NCBI GenBank assembly: GCA_023375675.1
Contig: JALQBC010000050.1
Location: forward strand, 124,001 to 188,000
DNA from: Cytospora piceicola
Taxonomy: Eukaryota; Ascomycota; Sordariomycetes; Diaporthales; Cytosporaceae
Length of the DNA stretch: 64,000 bases
Reading direction: 5' to 3'
Position 1 is the stretch's first letter. Every line of letters starts with the position of its first letter. Made by a program: the position numbers and the translations under genes. The notes beneath the pieces were generated by a model, which worked only from the letters and a program-made list of their open reading frames with translations, was not told where the DNA came from and did no database searches. This document shows positions 23,582 to 34,253 of this stretch, piece after piece.

Positions 23582-24916
23582 CTACCCCCGAAACCTGAAT
23601 CCAGCCCAATCGTCGTCGTCATCGTCGTCGTCGTCGTCTTCGTCTTCGTCTTCAACAGTCACCTCTTTCTTGTCACCACCAGCTTCGCCATTCTCGCTCG
23701 ACGTCACCTCAGCAGCTGCAGCTGCAGCTGTAGCGGTAGCGGTAGCGGCCGGTATGCTCCCTCTCCGTAGAGCCTCCCTCCTCTCCTTGAGTCTTCTCAC
23801 CCGCGCCTCCAACTCTTCCATCTCCTCGAACTCAGTCTCTAACGCCCGCGTAGCCTCCTCCTTCTCGTCTTCCAGCTCGATGTCGGCCACAGTCCGACGC
23901 CTCTCGTGATCCTCCTCTTCTGTCTTGGCCGCGAGCTCATCTGCTGTCAGAGGGGCAGCGGATATTATTGCGTCTGAAGCATATGCGCTTCCGGAATTGG
24001 TGCCTTTGGAGGCCTGTGGATTTGTGGTGGTGGCGTTCACCACTTCGGCCTCGAAAGCCGCCCAGTCGTCGTCTTCATCATCTGCCGTTGCTGCTGATGC
24101 TGTAGTAGCCATGGTCCCGCCGGTCGTTGGTTCAGTGCTTGACGCCGTCGTTGTGGCGAAAGCAGCCCTTTGAGTTTGCTTCACAGGTAGACCTCCGACT
24201 TGCACCGCCTGTGGTATCAACGGACTCCGTCCTATGGAAGTCGCCCTCGGCGTTGACCCCGCAGATGTCCCGCTGGCGCTCGGCGTCGCTGGTCTAGACG
24301 GAATCTGCAACTCCACGCCGTGTGAGGGTGTCCCTGATATCCGCCGCACCGGGCTCGGTGGCATGATTGTGGGCGTCCCCTTGCCCGCGTCCCTGTCTGT
24401 TCCTGAATCGTGATTCCCATTGCTCGTTGCGGCGGCCACCGTTGTTGGTGCTGTTGGCGATGACCTGTCTGTTGTTTTGCTCCTCTTGTTCCGCACGGCT
24501 GCTTCCTCTGTCTCGGCGTCGTCCATCTCTACATCCGAGCCCGCCTCATCATGTTTTCGCTTCTGCCCTGTACCCATACCGGCTGCTCCCCCGCCAATGA
24601 TCTGTGCCAGGAGAGCCTCGTCGCTCAGGGTATCATTGCTCTTGGACTTTGGGGCAGTTGCGCCGCCATTGGTGCTGCCGGTATGGCTCGGTGGCTGTGC
24701 CTGTTTCTGCTGCTGTGTTTGTCTGGACTTCTGGAACGCGAGGAGCTTCTGTCGGTGCCCAACGCTCCGGGTATGACCTTCCCATTGCGCCTCACTCTTG
24801 ACGGGCTCGCGGCAGAGGGTGCAGGTCAGCTTGCCCGAGTCGGAGTAGTTGGCGTGGGGGTGGTCAATTCTTCGGGCGGCGCGTTGTTGGCGCAGAAGGG
24901 AGCGAGCGTCGGCCAT
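23582..24916 (-). CDS. ZNF830/CCDC16-like C2H2 zinc-finger coiled-coil protein
   Basis: 444 residues in one frame. The start MADARSLLRQQRAARRIDHP is typical of the family, which begins with a short basic helix before the finger. The finger uses Cys32, Cys35, His48 and His54 (CTLCREPVKSEAQWEGHTRSVGH split as C-x2-C-x12-H-x5-H). The middle is low complexity. The C-terminal third has a charged coiled coil (ALETEFEEMEELEARVRRLK, about 360-380) and an acidic run of Asp codons ending WAGFRFRG. Animal ZNF830/CCDC16 is a nuclear protein linked to spliceosomes and early mitosis; the fungal role is inferred by family. It is divergent from MED7 with about 760 nt between starts. The poly-Asp comes from a GTC/CTC repeat at about 23604-23655. 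Confidence 0.75.
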   Translation of the reverse strand: MADARSLLRQQRAARRIDHPHANYSDSGKLTCTLCREPVKSEAQWEGHTRSVGHRQKLLAFQKSRQTQQQKQAQPPSHTGSTNGGATAPKSKSNDTLSDEALLAQIIGGGAAGMGTGQKRKHDEAGSDVEMDDAETEEAAVRNKRSKTTDRSSPTAPTTVAAATSNGNHDSGTDRDAGKGTPTIMPPSPVRRISGTPSHGVELQIPSRPATPSASGTSAGSTPRATSIGRSPLIPQAVQVGGLPVKQTQRAAFATTTASSTEPTTGGTMATTASAATADDEDDDWAAFEAEVVNATTTNPQASKGTNSGSAYASDAIISAAPLTADELAAKTEEEDHERRRTVADIELEDEKEEATRALETEFEEMEELEARVRRLKERREALRRGSIPAATATATAAAAAAEVTSSENGEAGGDKKEVTVEDEDEDDDDDDDDDDWAGFRFRG

Positions 24917-25680
24917 GGTCGAAGTTCAAGGGGGGCTGGTTCAAAGGCGAGTATTAGACCGAGGTCTTTCGCAGGTAGCACCGGCTACTGAGAAAGAAGG
25001 CCGAGGGCGCCGCTATTGGCGATATATGGATGTGCTGGTCGTCCGGCCCCGAATTTCCTCTGCACAGTGCTGGCACGCGGAGATTCCGCTTCGGTGTGAT
25101 CGTCGTTTATCGAGTCGGCCAAGCCGTCTGGGTCGTTGTAGAATATCGTGTGGGAGTAGTTTACCAAACCTTGTATTCTCTTCTCTGCGAGGCTCTCTTG
25201 CGCAGTGTTGACAGTACAGTTACTTGACGCCCCACGTAGCACAGCCACTTCTGATGATGGGATGGACCTCTAGCCACACCAACAGGGGAAGCTTCAGCCA
25301 CTGCTCATGTACTGGGTACTCACAGTACTTACTGGGATACCGACATTGCCGATCCGGCAGGCACCTTGACGGCCCAAGCTTCCATTCAACGTCACGATCC
25401 AACTTTACTTATGTGGTTTAACTTTCACGACTGGCGTTGTTTCTAGAAGTTATTATCCTTTTCCTCCTGCTGGCGCGTATTTTGGATTGTCGGGGCGCAT
25501 GGAGCGACAACTTGAACAACGACTGCGTCCCTCCTGGGAACGCTGAACACCCTTTCTTCCTCGTTTCATTACGTTTTTCTGGTCACATCGTGGTGACCTT
25601 CATCCGACGCACGCACTTCCATCCTCGCAGCCGACTGGCCTACGACGACAACAGCGACAAATCAAGAAGCAGTGCAGAAA
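24917..25680. promoter_or_regulatory. Divergent promoter region of the ZNF830-like gene and MED7
   Basis: 764 nt between the two start codons of head-to-head genes; it must contain both promoters. I see no clear TATA box. No gene is visible inside. Confidence 0.5.
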
Positions 25681-26525
25681 ATGGCAGACCAGGCGATGCA
25701 CCAAGCTCCGACCATCTCGTCAACCTTCCCCAACCCACCCGACTTCCTCTGGCGCGACTTCACTCCGGACAAGATCTCACGCTTCGAAGAGTTGAGGAAG
25801 ACATGGCAGGAGGAACAACCTTCTGAAGCGCTCTCGTCCAAGGGTGCTGTTGCCCTCATACCCAGCCCTCCCGATGATCTCAAACATCTCCAGCCCCCGC
25901 CTGAGCCCACCGAGGGGTCATGGAGACTCTACGGCGATCTCTTCACCGTGAGTTATGATCACGCCTATCAGCATCTCTCCGCAACATCACAATCGTGCTA
26001 ACCTGTCTGTCCGCCCGCCCTTAGTTGAAAGATGAACTCCCCACCCTCGAAGCGATGGGCGTGCCCCGCCTCGTGCCTAGCAAGACCGCGAACAACACTT
26101 TTGCTACCACGGACGCTAACGGCGACCGCGCCCTCAACCTGAAGCGGCTCGCCAAGTCCGTGCTGCTGAACTTCCTCGAGCTCGTCGGCGCCGCGAGCGT
26201 CAACCCCGACGGCATCCTCGAGAAGGCCGCGGACATACAGAACATACTGATCAACATGCACCATGGCATCAACGAGTACCGCCCGCACCAGGCGAGGGAG
26301 AGCCTCATCCAGACCATGCAGGCACGCCTGGACCAAATCCGCGCCGAGACGGCTGCAGTTAATGCCGTCACGGACAAGGCGAAGCGGGTACTGGAGGGCC
26401 TGGGGAGCATCGAGGTGCCTATTGTCGGAACTCAGGGTCCGGCTGAGAAGGGCATGGTTGACGAGGTGGTATATGATTGCGGTGATGGCGAGATGTGGGA
26501 CGAAGCAGCCAACGAGTCTGCTTGA
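25681..26525 (+). CDS. MED7: Mediator complex subunit 7
   Basis: Two exons, 25681-25947 and 26025-26525, 255 residues. Intron 25948-26024 is 77 nt with GTGAGT, branch GTGCTAAC and TTAG, phase 0. The N-terminal region has the family's PPPP-type start: STFPNPPDFLWRDFTPDK, then LIPSPPDDLKHLQPPPEPTE and WRLYGDLF across residues 14-88. Exon 2 gives LPTLEAMGVPRL, LKRLAKSVLLNFLELVGAA and the helical hinge segment DIQNILINMHHGINEYRPHQ. MED7 sits in the Mediator middle module with MED21, contacting RNA polymerase II and activators. An in-frame Met three codons upstream (25672) is possible, but ATGGCAGAC at 25681 has the better context. Length matches the family. Confidence 0.9.
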
Positions 26526-27574
26526 TGAGGGTTGCCATCCTGAAAGGAAGAGGTGTAGACGAAGAGAAACACGTAGGCAGAACGTGAAGACGCTGGTGCA
26601 ACGAGCCTACACTATGGCTTTGTTGGTCTTTGGCGCTCCTACGGTAATAGAGCTGATATATACCCCTTGATATTAAGAAACTTACCTTAACCACGAAAAA
26701 ACATCCAAACGACCAATTCTTAGCTAGTGATTGGTCCGTTGCAGAGAGCACGATTTTCGATGGCTTCGGCCGGTCTTGAAACTTGCCCCTATTTGCTGCC
26801 CTCGTTCAACTGTTCCCTCCTCTGGCGTTCCTTTTCGCGTTCGACCTGAGAAAAGCCGTCAACACCGAAGCACTTGTGGACCAACATACGCCAAATCGGC
26901 CTGCTTTACGTTGTGCACTCAGTCGACAATGTAGTAGATCTAGAGAGTAGAAGTGATTTGATCCATTCCGTTATTTCGAACTTAGGAATACTATGAAGCA
27001 CTAAACTACCACCAATGACTGGTCAAAAGTCCTGGCCGCGAAAGCAAAAGAAAAGAGAAAAGTAAAGAAAAAAATAGAGTAGGAAAAACCCCGAGAACCG
27101 GCCCTGCTTTGGAACACCCATGTAGAACTCCGACACTGGTATCACGAAAGAAACATTCGAACTCCCTCTCTGCCCTTGTCAACCGACAATGTGCCGTCGG
27201 TGCCCTTCCGAGATGCCGGATTGCACAAGACAGCAGACACGACCCGCTCTTTGACCACTCCTCTTTCACATCGCGTCGAAGCCGGTTTCAAGTTCATCGG
27301 TATGGCGGCTACAGACTGGAGGTTTCAAGAATGACAAGTTTCACCACTCAGAAGAACCTCCGTGCTTCATTTCTCGTCCGTTTTCTCATGAGTTCTCCAT
27401 GCTCGTGTAATTCGCAATGCCGTTTGATGTTGTCTAGCCTTGTAGATTTCTCCTTGAATGCAGAGGGCAGCAAACAACTGCTCCATCAGCATGAATCTTG
27501 ACGTGGCGACCAAGATCGCCTCTGTAACAAGATATTCATCGTCAATCGGAAGAGCTTCCCGAGGCATTCGACCT
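26526..27574. other. Convergent spacer between MED7 and BYE1
   Basis: Expected to hold both 3' UTRs. Two weak coding hints are described under findings: a 79-codon minus frame overlapping the end of BYE1, and a possible short terminal exon at 26789-26845. Confidence 0.4.
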
Positions 27575-30500
27575 CTACGTCGGAGGCGCCGTTGGCGTAT
27601 GGACATTGCGGGCTTGATGGGCCTGTGCCTGTGCCGCCTGATAGGACTGGTGCACCGAGGCTGGCATGCCAGGGATAGAGGGCAAGGAAATGGGTGTTTG
27701 CCTGGTCTGGGCGGGCGGCGGCGAGTGTTGGACTAAAGGCTGCTGGCCCGGAACATGTTGGGCCATGGGATGTTGCGCCATTGGATGCTGGAATGTGTTT
27801 GGTGGTAGGTGTTGTGGCGGTTTCGGCGATGCACTTGGAGGACCAACGGGGGCAGGCTGAGCAGTGGGTGCCTGTGGGGGCGACTGCTGCGACTGGGCTT
27901 GTTTAGCCTGGCCAGCCTTTGCGATCAGCTCGCTGAGGACCTGGAGATTATCTCGAGCCATGGGCTCCCGATCGAATATACCCCGAACAATATGCCATTC
28001 ATTCGGTTGCATTGCGGCAGCCTGGGGCATCAAGAAGGCCGCTGTAGGGCTGTTGAAGTAAGGACCAAGGATCTCCCGAGCCCGAGATTCACCCTGCTGC
28101 TGCAGTTCATGCTGGGATAATTGCCGGCCTGGCACGGGCTGGGGCATGACTGGAACAGCACCAGCCTGGTTATGATGTTGCTGTGGGTGGTGCTGGCCAT
28201 ATGCGCCTGGCTGGCCCTGCGCATGGGAATCAGGTTGGGGTGTCGGGAAACCGCCAGACCCAAGATGAGGTGTTGTGGGAGAGAAAGTTGGTGCAGAAAT
28301 TGACGTGCTCCGCTGAGCGAATGTCGCGGGTACAGGCGTAGGTGTTGCGCTGTTGTGTCCTGACGGTGAGGCGATTCGGCTGTTCCAGTCATTTCCATGT
28401 ATCCTATTCATCGTGGAATTATCATTGCGGTAAACAATGACCAGAAGCAGCATGTTCTCGGTTCGTGTCTGGGGAAGGGAGTTGTCCTCAAGGTTTAAAA
28501 GGAATTCGGGATGGTTGCCAGTGCCTGCAGCTACAGGTATGAGGTAGGTGTCTTTGACGTTACCGAGACCTTTGTCGCCAACCACAGCGTACTTCTCCTT
28601 GGAAAGGAAGTAATTGAATATCCTATCGAAATCTGCCTTGCCATTTTCAGAGGCTGGCATCAAACTGGCAACGACAACATCAACCATGGGGCTCCAGCGC
28701 ATGCCGCAGAGGTACTCGTTTGCCGTGGACACTGCAAGACGGCCAGAGATGGTGAGCTGTCTCGGGACCAGCGTTGTCCACGCAATACCAAGTGTTTTAG
28801 CCAGGTTTGCTCCACCAATATGTTTGGCCGTCGCATGGCAGTCCGCAATGCTTGTCATTGTAATGTTGCCCCGCCAGACAACGTCAGGGTCAGTCTCCTC
28901 GGTTGGTGAATAAGGGGGTGATTCGTTGCCATCGTCCTCAAGGAGCCTGTCGACCTCAGGGTCCACACCGGGGCCTTGAGAGGGAGCAGGAGCAGGAGCA
29001 GAGGGCCGGCGCCTTTGAGATGCAGTAGGGGACTTGACACTGGAGAAGACTTTGTTGATATCAAAGTCACTGGCGGGCGATTGTTGCGTGTCAATTCTCA
29101 TAGGCTCCCCTGAAGGTTTCCGGCCATGGGATGCCGGGCCTTGGCTGCTCACTCGAGCTGGCCCACTAGTCTTGGAAGACTGGGCTGGCGCTTCACGGCT
29201 GAGCTGCCTCTGGGGGAATGATGATGCCTCGTTGGGAGCAGCGACATTGTCACCCTCAATCAGCTCGTCACCTTTGTGGGTCCGCCTGTATCGTGGCTCG
29301 TTAGGTCCATCCTCAGTCGAGATTATGGATTGCCGCATGCTGCGCTCCCGGGCTGCAGCTGTCTCTTGTTGCAGCTTCTTCGATGCCAAATCATCTGAGC
29401 TCATGACCGCCAGCATGGGTGGAGTCAGGGTGTGATCCAACAGCCGAGCAATCAGCTCCGGGTTGTTCTTCAAGTTGGCGCTCAAGGTGCGACACTGTTT
29501 TGCGTACTCTTGGATGTTTGGGTGTGTGTCATGGACAGCCCTCTCGATGGCAAGGGCAAGACGGTCTGCCCGTGACTCGTTCGATGTGCCATCTGCAGGA
29601 TTGTAGCCGCCCTCCTTTTCATAACTATTCATGACGTGCACAAGAGCTCTCTGGAGCAGCTTGGCCGATCCTTGGCGGCCGCTGGGAAGCTCGGGTATGG
29701 AATTTGGCAGGTCACTTGGAGGTTCGTAGTCAGTAGGGACAGGTACGGCCTGGCTCTCAGAGACCTTGCGCAGCTTAGACGGCTCCTGTATCTGACTGTC
29801 AGCAAGATGGAACGCCCTTGTGTGCGTGTGTGGATGCTGGAATTGACTTCTTACCCTCGTAGTCGTGTCTGCAGAATCATGCCGGTCCTTGCGCTTGCTA
29901 ATCGCGACCTTTGCGCCCAAGGGCTTCTCAGGCGCTGGAGACGCAGACGACTTGGCGGACTTCTGGGAAGACCTAGGCTCATCTTGTGGAATCTCACTCA
30001 GGCGCTTCTTGCCCTTCTTGATGCCCTTCTTTTTCTTCTTTTCGTCCTCTTCGGCCTTGTCCTCTTCGTACTTGCGTCGCCTCTCGATCCAAGGCTTTTC
30101 ACCGCGCTCGATTTCGGCGACAAGCTTCTTGTGGTCGTCTGGCTTGCACTGCTCGCAGTAGTATGTGACGTCTTCCAGGTCCTCTCCGAAGATGCTCATG
30201 CCAACACAAACATTGTGCTGCCAAGCGCCGCAGTTCTCACAGCCGATCCAGGGCTCGTCCTCTGCATAACCTTCCTGGCTGGTAGCACCGCAAACACAAC
30301 GGATAAACTCCTCTTCTTCAGGCTCGGGCTCTGCCAGCTTCTTATTCGACTTCTTGCTGCCGCGGCGCTTCGGTTCGATAGGCTGGTCGAGGGCTTCAAG
30401 TGCCTTATGCTGGCCCTTCGTGCTTCGCACCGATCGACGGGGCTCTGGTTCTCCTGATGTCATAGGTTTAGTCAGACATGGGTCCTCGAAAAGAAGGTGA

Positions 30501-30639
30501 GGGAGGGGAGAGGCAGGATTGGATAGTGAGAAGCAAGCAGTGAGTGACGCAGTAGGAAGGACCGGGTGTTTCGCCGGGACCGGCTGCGCTGGTGGTGGTG
30601 ATGGCGATTGCCGTGACGGCGAGGTAGCTTACCAGACAT
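27575..30639 (-). CDS. BYE1: BYE1-like transcription factor (PHD + TFIIS central domain + SPOC)
   Basis: Three exons: 30639-30633, 30453-29855 and 29791-27575, 940 residues. The first coding exon is only ATGTCTG; its GTAAGC donor joins an acceptor preceded by a strong branch (CTGACTAAAC), giving MSGEPEPRRSVRSTKGQ. A second intron (29792-29854, 63 nt, GTAAGA...GCTGACAGTCAG) is in frame and stop-free. The PHD finger is at about 54-106 (CVCGATSQ..., GCENCGAWQHNVC, YYCEQC). The TFS2M domain is at about 250-370 (LLQRALVHVMNSYEKEGG, ADRLALAIERAVHDTHPN, RTLSANLKNNPELIARLL). SPOC is at about 515-680 (VVWRGNITMTSIADCHA). The tail is Gln/Pro-rich. Yeast Bye1 binds RNA polymerase II and H3K4me3 during early elongation. 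Starting instead at 30463 (MTSGE) would skip exon 1. Confidence 0.85.
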
Positions 30640-31820
30640 GTTATGTTGTGTACGAGATGTTCTCAATGATAAGAGTAGTGGAGGAATAGAGTAGTGGATT
30701 ATTGGAAAATTGTCCTCGTTGCTGCCCTGTCGCTAGTTGGGAGGACAGTAAACAACCGTCCTTTTTTTCTGCCGGAAATGGAGAGATGTGGAAATGATCG
30801 AGTTATTGATCGTTTCTTGGTCGCCAATCGCGAGATCACACAGTCATTTGCCAGGTCCGAACAGTTTTTTTTACGAAGAGAATATGTAGTTGCTACAATC
30901 ATGCGCGCTGTGATACGACGTTCGTTGTCTTGGAATGCCTAGCAACTCGCCCGCCTTCTGGTTCGCGCCTGCAGGAACGCGTCGCGAAGCTGGGTCTGGG
31001 GATGGCAGTTAGACTCGAGAGAGCCCCGCGAGACAAGTCTAACAGGGGGGGTAGCTCGCGTGACGCTGACTTGAATCAAGCAACTAGGGTTTGAACGGTT
31101 GCGATATGGTCGCAAAGATGATGCGACTCGGCTGCTGGGGGAAATACTCGACGCTGGGGTGGTTGTGGACGAGAGAACCTTGGTGAAAGATGGGAAAGAG
31201 AAAGGGAAGAGAGAAGTTGGAGAGGATCGCTCAATCACTGTCACAAAAAGTGGAGGTGGAGCAACGTTCGAAGAGATGGAGAAACATTGCGAAGGGGTTC
31301 AATGCGCATCGGCGGGGGTGAGAGAGGTGAAGGTGCTAGTGCCTGAACAAGGGAGCTTTTTGATTGGTGAGGGGAAGGGGCGTTTACGGGTACAAGCTCG
31401 CGCCACAGCAACTCGGGCTACCTTACCTAAGCTGACAGTGGACGTTACTGGGTACAGCTGTTTCCAGTGCCCCCCAAACACCCTGCTAAGTTTGTCAGCC
31501 CAGCCTCGTGTGGCTTGACCTCAGCGTGCCAAGGCCCCCCGTCCGTTCCTTTGACGCGTTGCTGCAATTGCCTGGAGCTCCCTGTCGTCGTCGTCAAGCT
31601 CCCCAGTCAGTTTAGTTGCCTGCCGTCAGTGCAGCCTTCCAACCTTCCAAACGACCCAACGACCAGCCGACCTGCCAAACAAGCCATCATCATCAACTCC
31701 CTCTCTCCAAATTGACCCGCCCATACATAATCCTCCCAACTCCGTCTTTCAAAATCTGTGTCCCTCTCAACCCTTGAGAATCACAACAGTGTTGTGTCGT
31801 CAAATCGGTGACCTGCAATC
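30640..31820. promoter_or_regulatory. Divergent promoter region of BYE1 and PRE9
   Basis: 1181 nt between head-to-head start codons; it must hold both promoters and leaders. The plus-strand frame 31099-31518 is rich in Lys/Glu/Gly because of purine-rich DNA and shows no domain, so I treat it as non-coding. No clear proteasome control element of the yeast GGTGGCAAA type is seen. Confidence 0.5.
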
Positions 31821-32758
31821 ATGTCTCGAAGATACGATTCCCGAGTGAGTTGTCCACACATACAGACAGAAAGCTACAGCTCCTATTGATTGGGGAAACG
31901 TCGTCCGGACCTACAGCTCACACGTACCCTTGCTCCTAGACAACCATCTTCTCCCCCGAAGGTCGTCTCTACCAGGTCGAGTACGCCCTCGAAGCCATCT
32001 CCCACGCCGGCACCGCCATCGGACTCCTCGCCAAGGATGGCATCGTCCTGGCCGCTGAGCGGAAGGTGACGTCGAAGCTGCTCGAACAAGACACCTCGGC
32101 CGAGAAGCTGTACATCCTCAACGAGTGCGTAGCTACTCCCCTCCTCTATCTCCCTCTGACTTGTGCGAGATGATGGACCGCTGACGTATTGCGTTCGTTT
32201 CTTTTCTCCAGCAACATGATCTGCGCTGTCGCAGGTATGACCGCCGATGCCAACATTCTTATCAACTACGCCCGACAAGCTGCCCAGCGCTACCTCCTGA
32301 CCTACAACGAGGACATCCCCTGTGAGCAACTCGTCCGCCGACTTTGCGACCTAAAGCAAGGCTACACACAACACGGTGGTCTCCGACCCTTCGGTGTATC
32401 CTTCATCTACGCCGGCTGGGACCCCCAGCGACAGTTCCAGCTGTACCTGTCGAACCCCTCAGGCAACTACGGAGGATGGAAGGCGACGAGCGCGGGCGCG
32501 AATAACGCCTCCGCGTCGAGCTTGCTGAAGCAGGATTACAAGGAGGACTGCACCCTGGAGGAGGCATGTGGTACGGCCGTCAAGGTGCTCAGCAAGACGA
32601 TGGATTCGACGAAGCTCAGCAGCGAGAAGATCGAGTTTGCGACGGTGGGACAGAACGAGGACGGCACGATTTACCATAGGCTGTGGTCGGCGGATGAGAT
32701 CACGGCCTTGCTGAAGAAACACGACTTGGCCAAGGAGGAGAGCACGGAGGACAGGTGA
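31821..32758 (+). CDS. PRE9: 20S proteasome subunit alpha-3 (yeast Pre9 / human PSMA4)
   Basis: Three exons: 31821-31844, 31940-32124 and 32212-32758, 251 residues, the usual length for this subunit. Introns are 95 and 87 nt (GTGAGT...CCTAG, phase 0; GTGCGT...CTCCAG, phase 2). The protein opens [20 protein letters not shown], the canonical alpha-subunit signature that forms the gate, then [20 protein letters not shown]. It continues with [28 protein letters not shown] and [12 protein letters not shown]. The alpha-3 N-terminal tail is the main gating element of the core particle. It has no N-terminal catalytic Thr, as expected for an alpha subunit. The C-terminal tail is charged ([16 protein letters not shown]). 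The gene is divergent from BYE1. Confidence 0.95.
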
Positions 32759-33125
32759 AGCGACGACACGATTGCAAATCACATGACATGACCATAGATG
32801 ATCCGGGAGACGGTCGGGTCTACATAACGCCCATGTATCAATAGACAATTGATGAAACTACGCTGATGACCAGATGCCACAGGGTGATCTTGACGGGACC
32901 AGCCAATTCTTTCCCCGCAGCTCATATTTATATTCCTTTTACCGATTCGCGCGACTGCCTCTCCCAAGTTCCACGACTTTCAATTTTGAATTTCCACATG
33001 CAAATGATGACACATGATTCGATCTGTACCCCCTACCACGCAATGGCGCTGTCCAGCAAGGCGACATGAGTGATAAATGCTGATCTCAGTTTGGCTGTAG
33101 GATTTCCAATATTAGTAAATTTGTT
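32759..33125. other. Short convergent spacer
   Basis: Between the stop of PRE9 and the stop of the PAP2 gene; nothing beyond expected 3' UTRs is seen. Confidence 0.5.
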
Positions 33126-34253
33126 CTAGGCCGGGAGCGGATTCAACTCGACGCTCACATTACCACGCCCCTCCTCTTCATCCCTCAGCCGGCCATACCA
33201 GGGCCCATGGTCATCGATCCCAGAGGGCTCCGGATACGGCTTATCGGAGTGCCAGCTGCTCAGCTTCGGCCAATACCTCCTGTAGCTCCAGTACGCGATG
33301 ACCCATCCTAGCAGGGCTCCGGTGCATACGTCATAAACGTCATGTCTGTAGTCCTGGCACCTGCTGATGGCGATCATGGCGGCTCCCAGGAGGGGTGCAA
33401 GGCAAAGTAGAGCGCGGGCTAGATCCCCCCGCATGAATATGGCCTCTTTGGCCGCGTCTTCGTCCTCTCGAGCCCCGACTCTGCCATTGGCGGCCTCGTT
33501 GTTATGGCTATTGTCATCGACTCTCCTCCCGCCTCCTACAACAAAGAGCCGCAATTGTCCGGCGAGGAAAAGGCTGAGGTATCCCAGGCCGGCAAAACTG
33601 AAACTGCTGTGCCCGCTGGGAAAGCTCCGCCAGCCATCGTGCAGCACATGATGTCTCGTCTCGGTACACACGTCAATACTGACCAGTGTGTTCACCGGCG
33701 TCCCAGGCGCGGGCTTACACCGCGCAATCAGGTCTGGCCTCGGCCGGCCCACGGTGTTCTTGATGGTATCGGTGAGGAAGGATGTCAGGATCAGGGCGAT
33801 TGCGAGGCCCAGAATAGCGACATGGTGTTTGTGCCGGGAGGCGTGCGTGAGTGTATTGGTAAGGAGGACGAGGAGCAGCGGGACGGCGGCGGCGTAGAAC
33901 ACGCCAAAGATGACGGGGACTCGCTCGACCTCGGTGTAGGGGAATGAGATGTCTATGTTGTTTATATAGAAGAGCCGGTGGAAGGGGTCGAACAGGAGCA
34001 CGACCTGATTTGAGGAAAGAGTAGCGATAGTTTGTCAGCCTATAGACTCCGGCTGCCAGGGGAGACGAAGATGTCGGAAGGAGAGAAGACACACAATAGC
34101 GTATGCGACGGCAAGAACTACGAAGCCGACGTAGTCTGGCGCGTATGACCGCTATATTCGATGCGATCGGTGGTCAGCGACTTCGAAGTACTTGATCAAT
34201 ATCAATTAGGTCGGATTGATGCTCACCGTCCAGAACCTGGCTAGAGACGACAT
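33126..34253 (-). CDS. PAP2-family lipid phosphate phosphatase (DPP1-like)
   Basis: Three exons: 34253-34227, 34151-34095 and 34004-33126, 320 residues; introns 75 and 90 nt, phase 0. Exon 1 encodes MSSLARFWT, exon 2 the first membrane helix (RSYAPDYVGFVVLAVAYAI), and exon 3 the rest. All three phosphatase motifs are present: KNTVGRPRPD, PSGHSSFSFAG and SRCQDYRHDVYD. Hydrophobic stretches suggest about six membrane helices, so the enzyme should be integral in vacuole or ER membranes. It would dephosphorylate diacylglycerol pyrophosphate, phosphatidate or similar lipids. An insert between motifs 2 and 3 (VDDNSHNNEAANGRVGARED) is hydrophilic and lengthens the loop. The tail is acidic and charged. 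Substrate is inferred from family only. Confidence 0.85.

Noticed and set aside
31099..31518. 139-codon plus-strand frame between BYE1 and PRE9
   Set aside because: The Lys/Glu/Gly composition reflects purine-rich DNA; no domain is seen and it lies in a divergent promoter.
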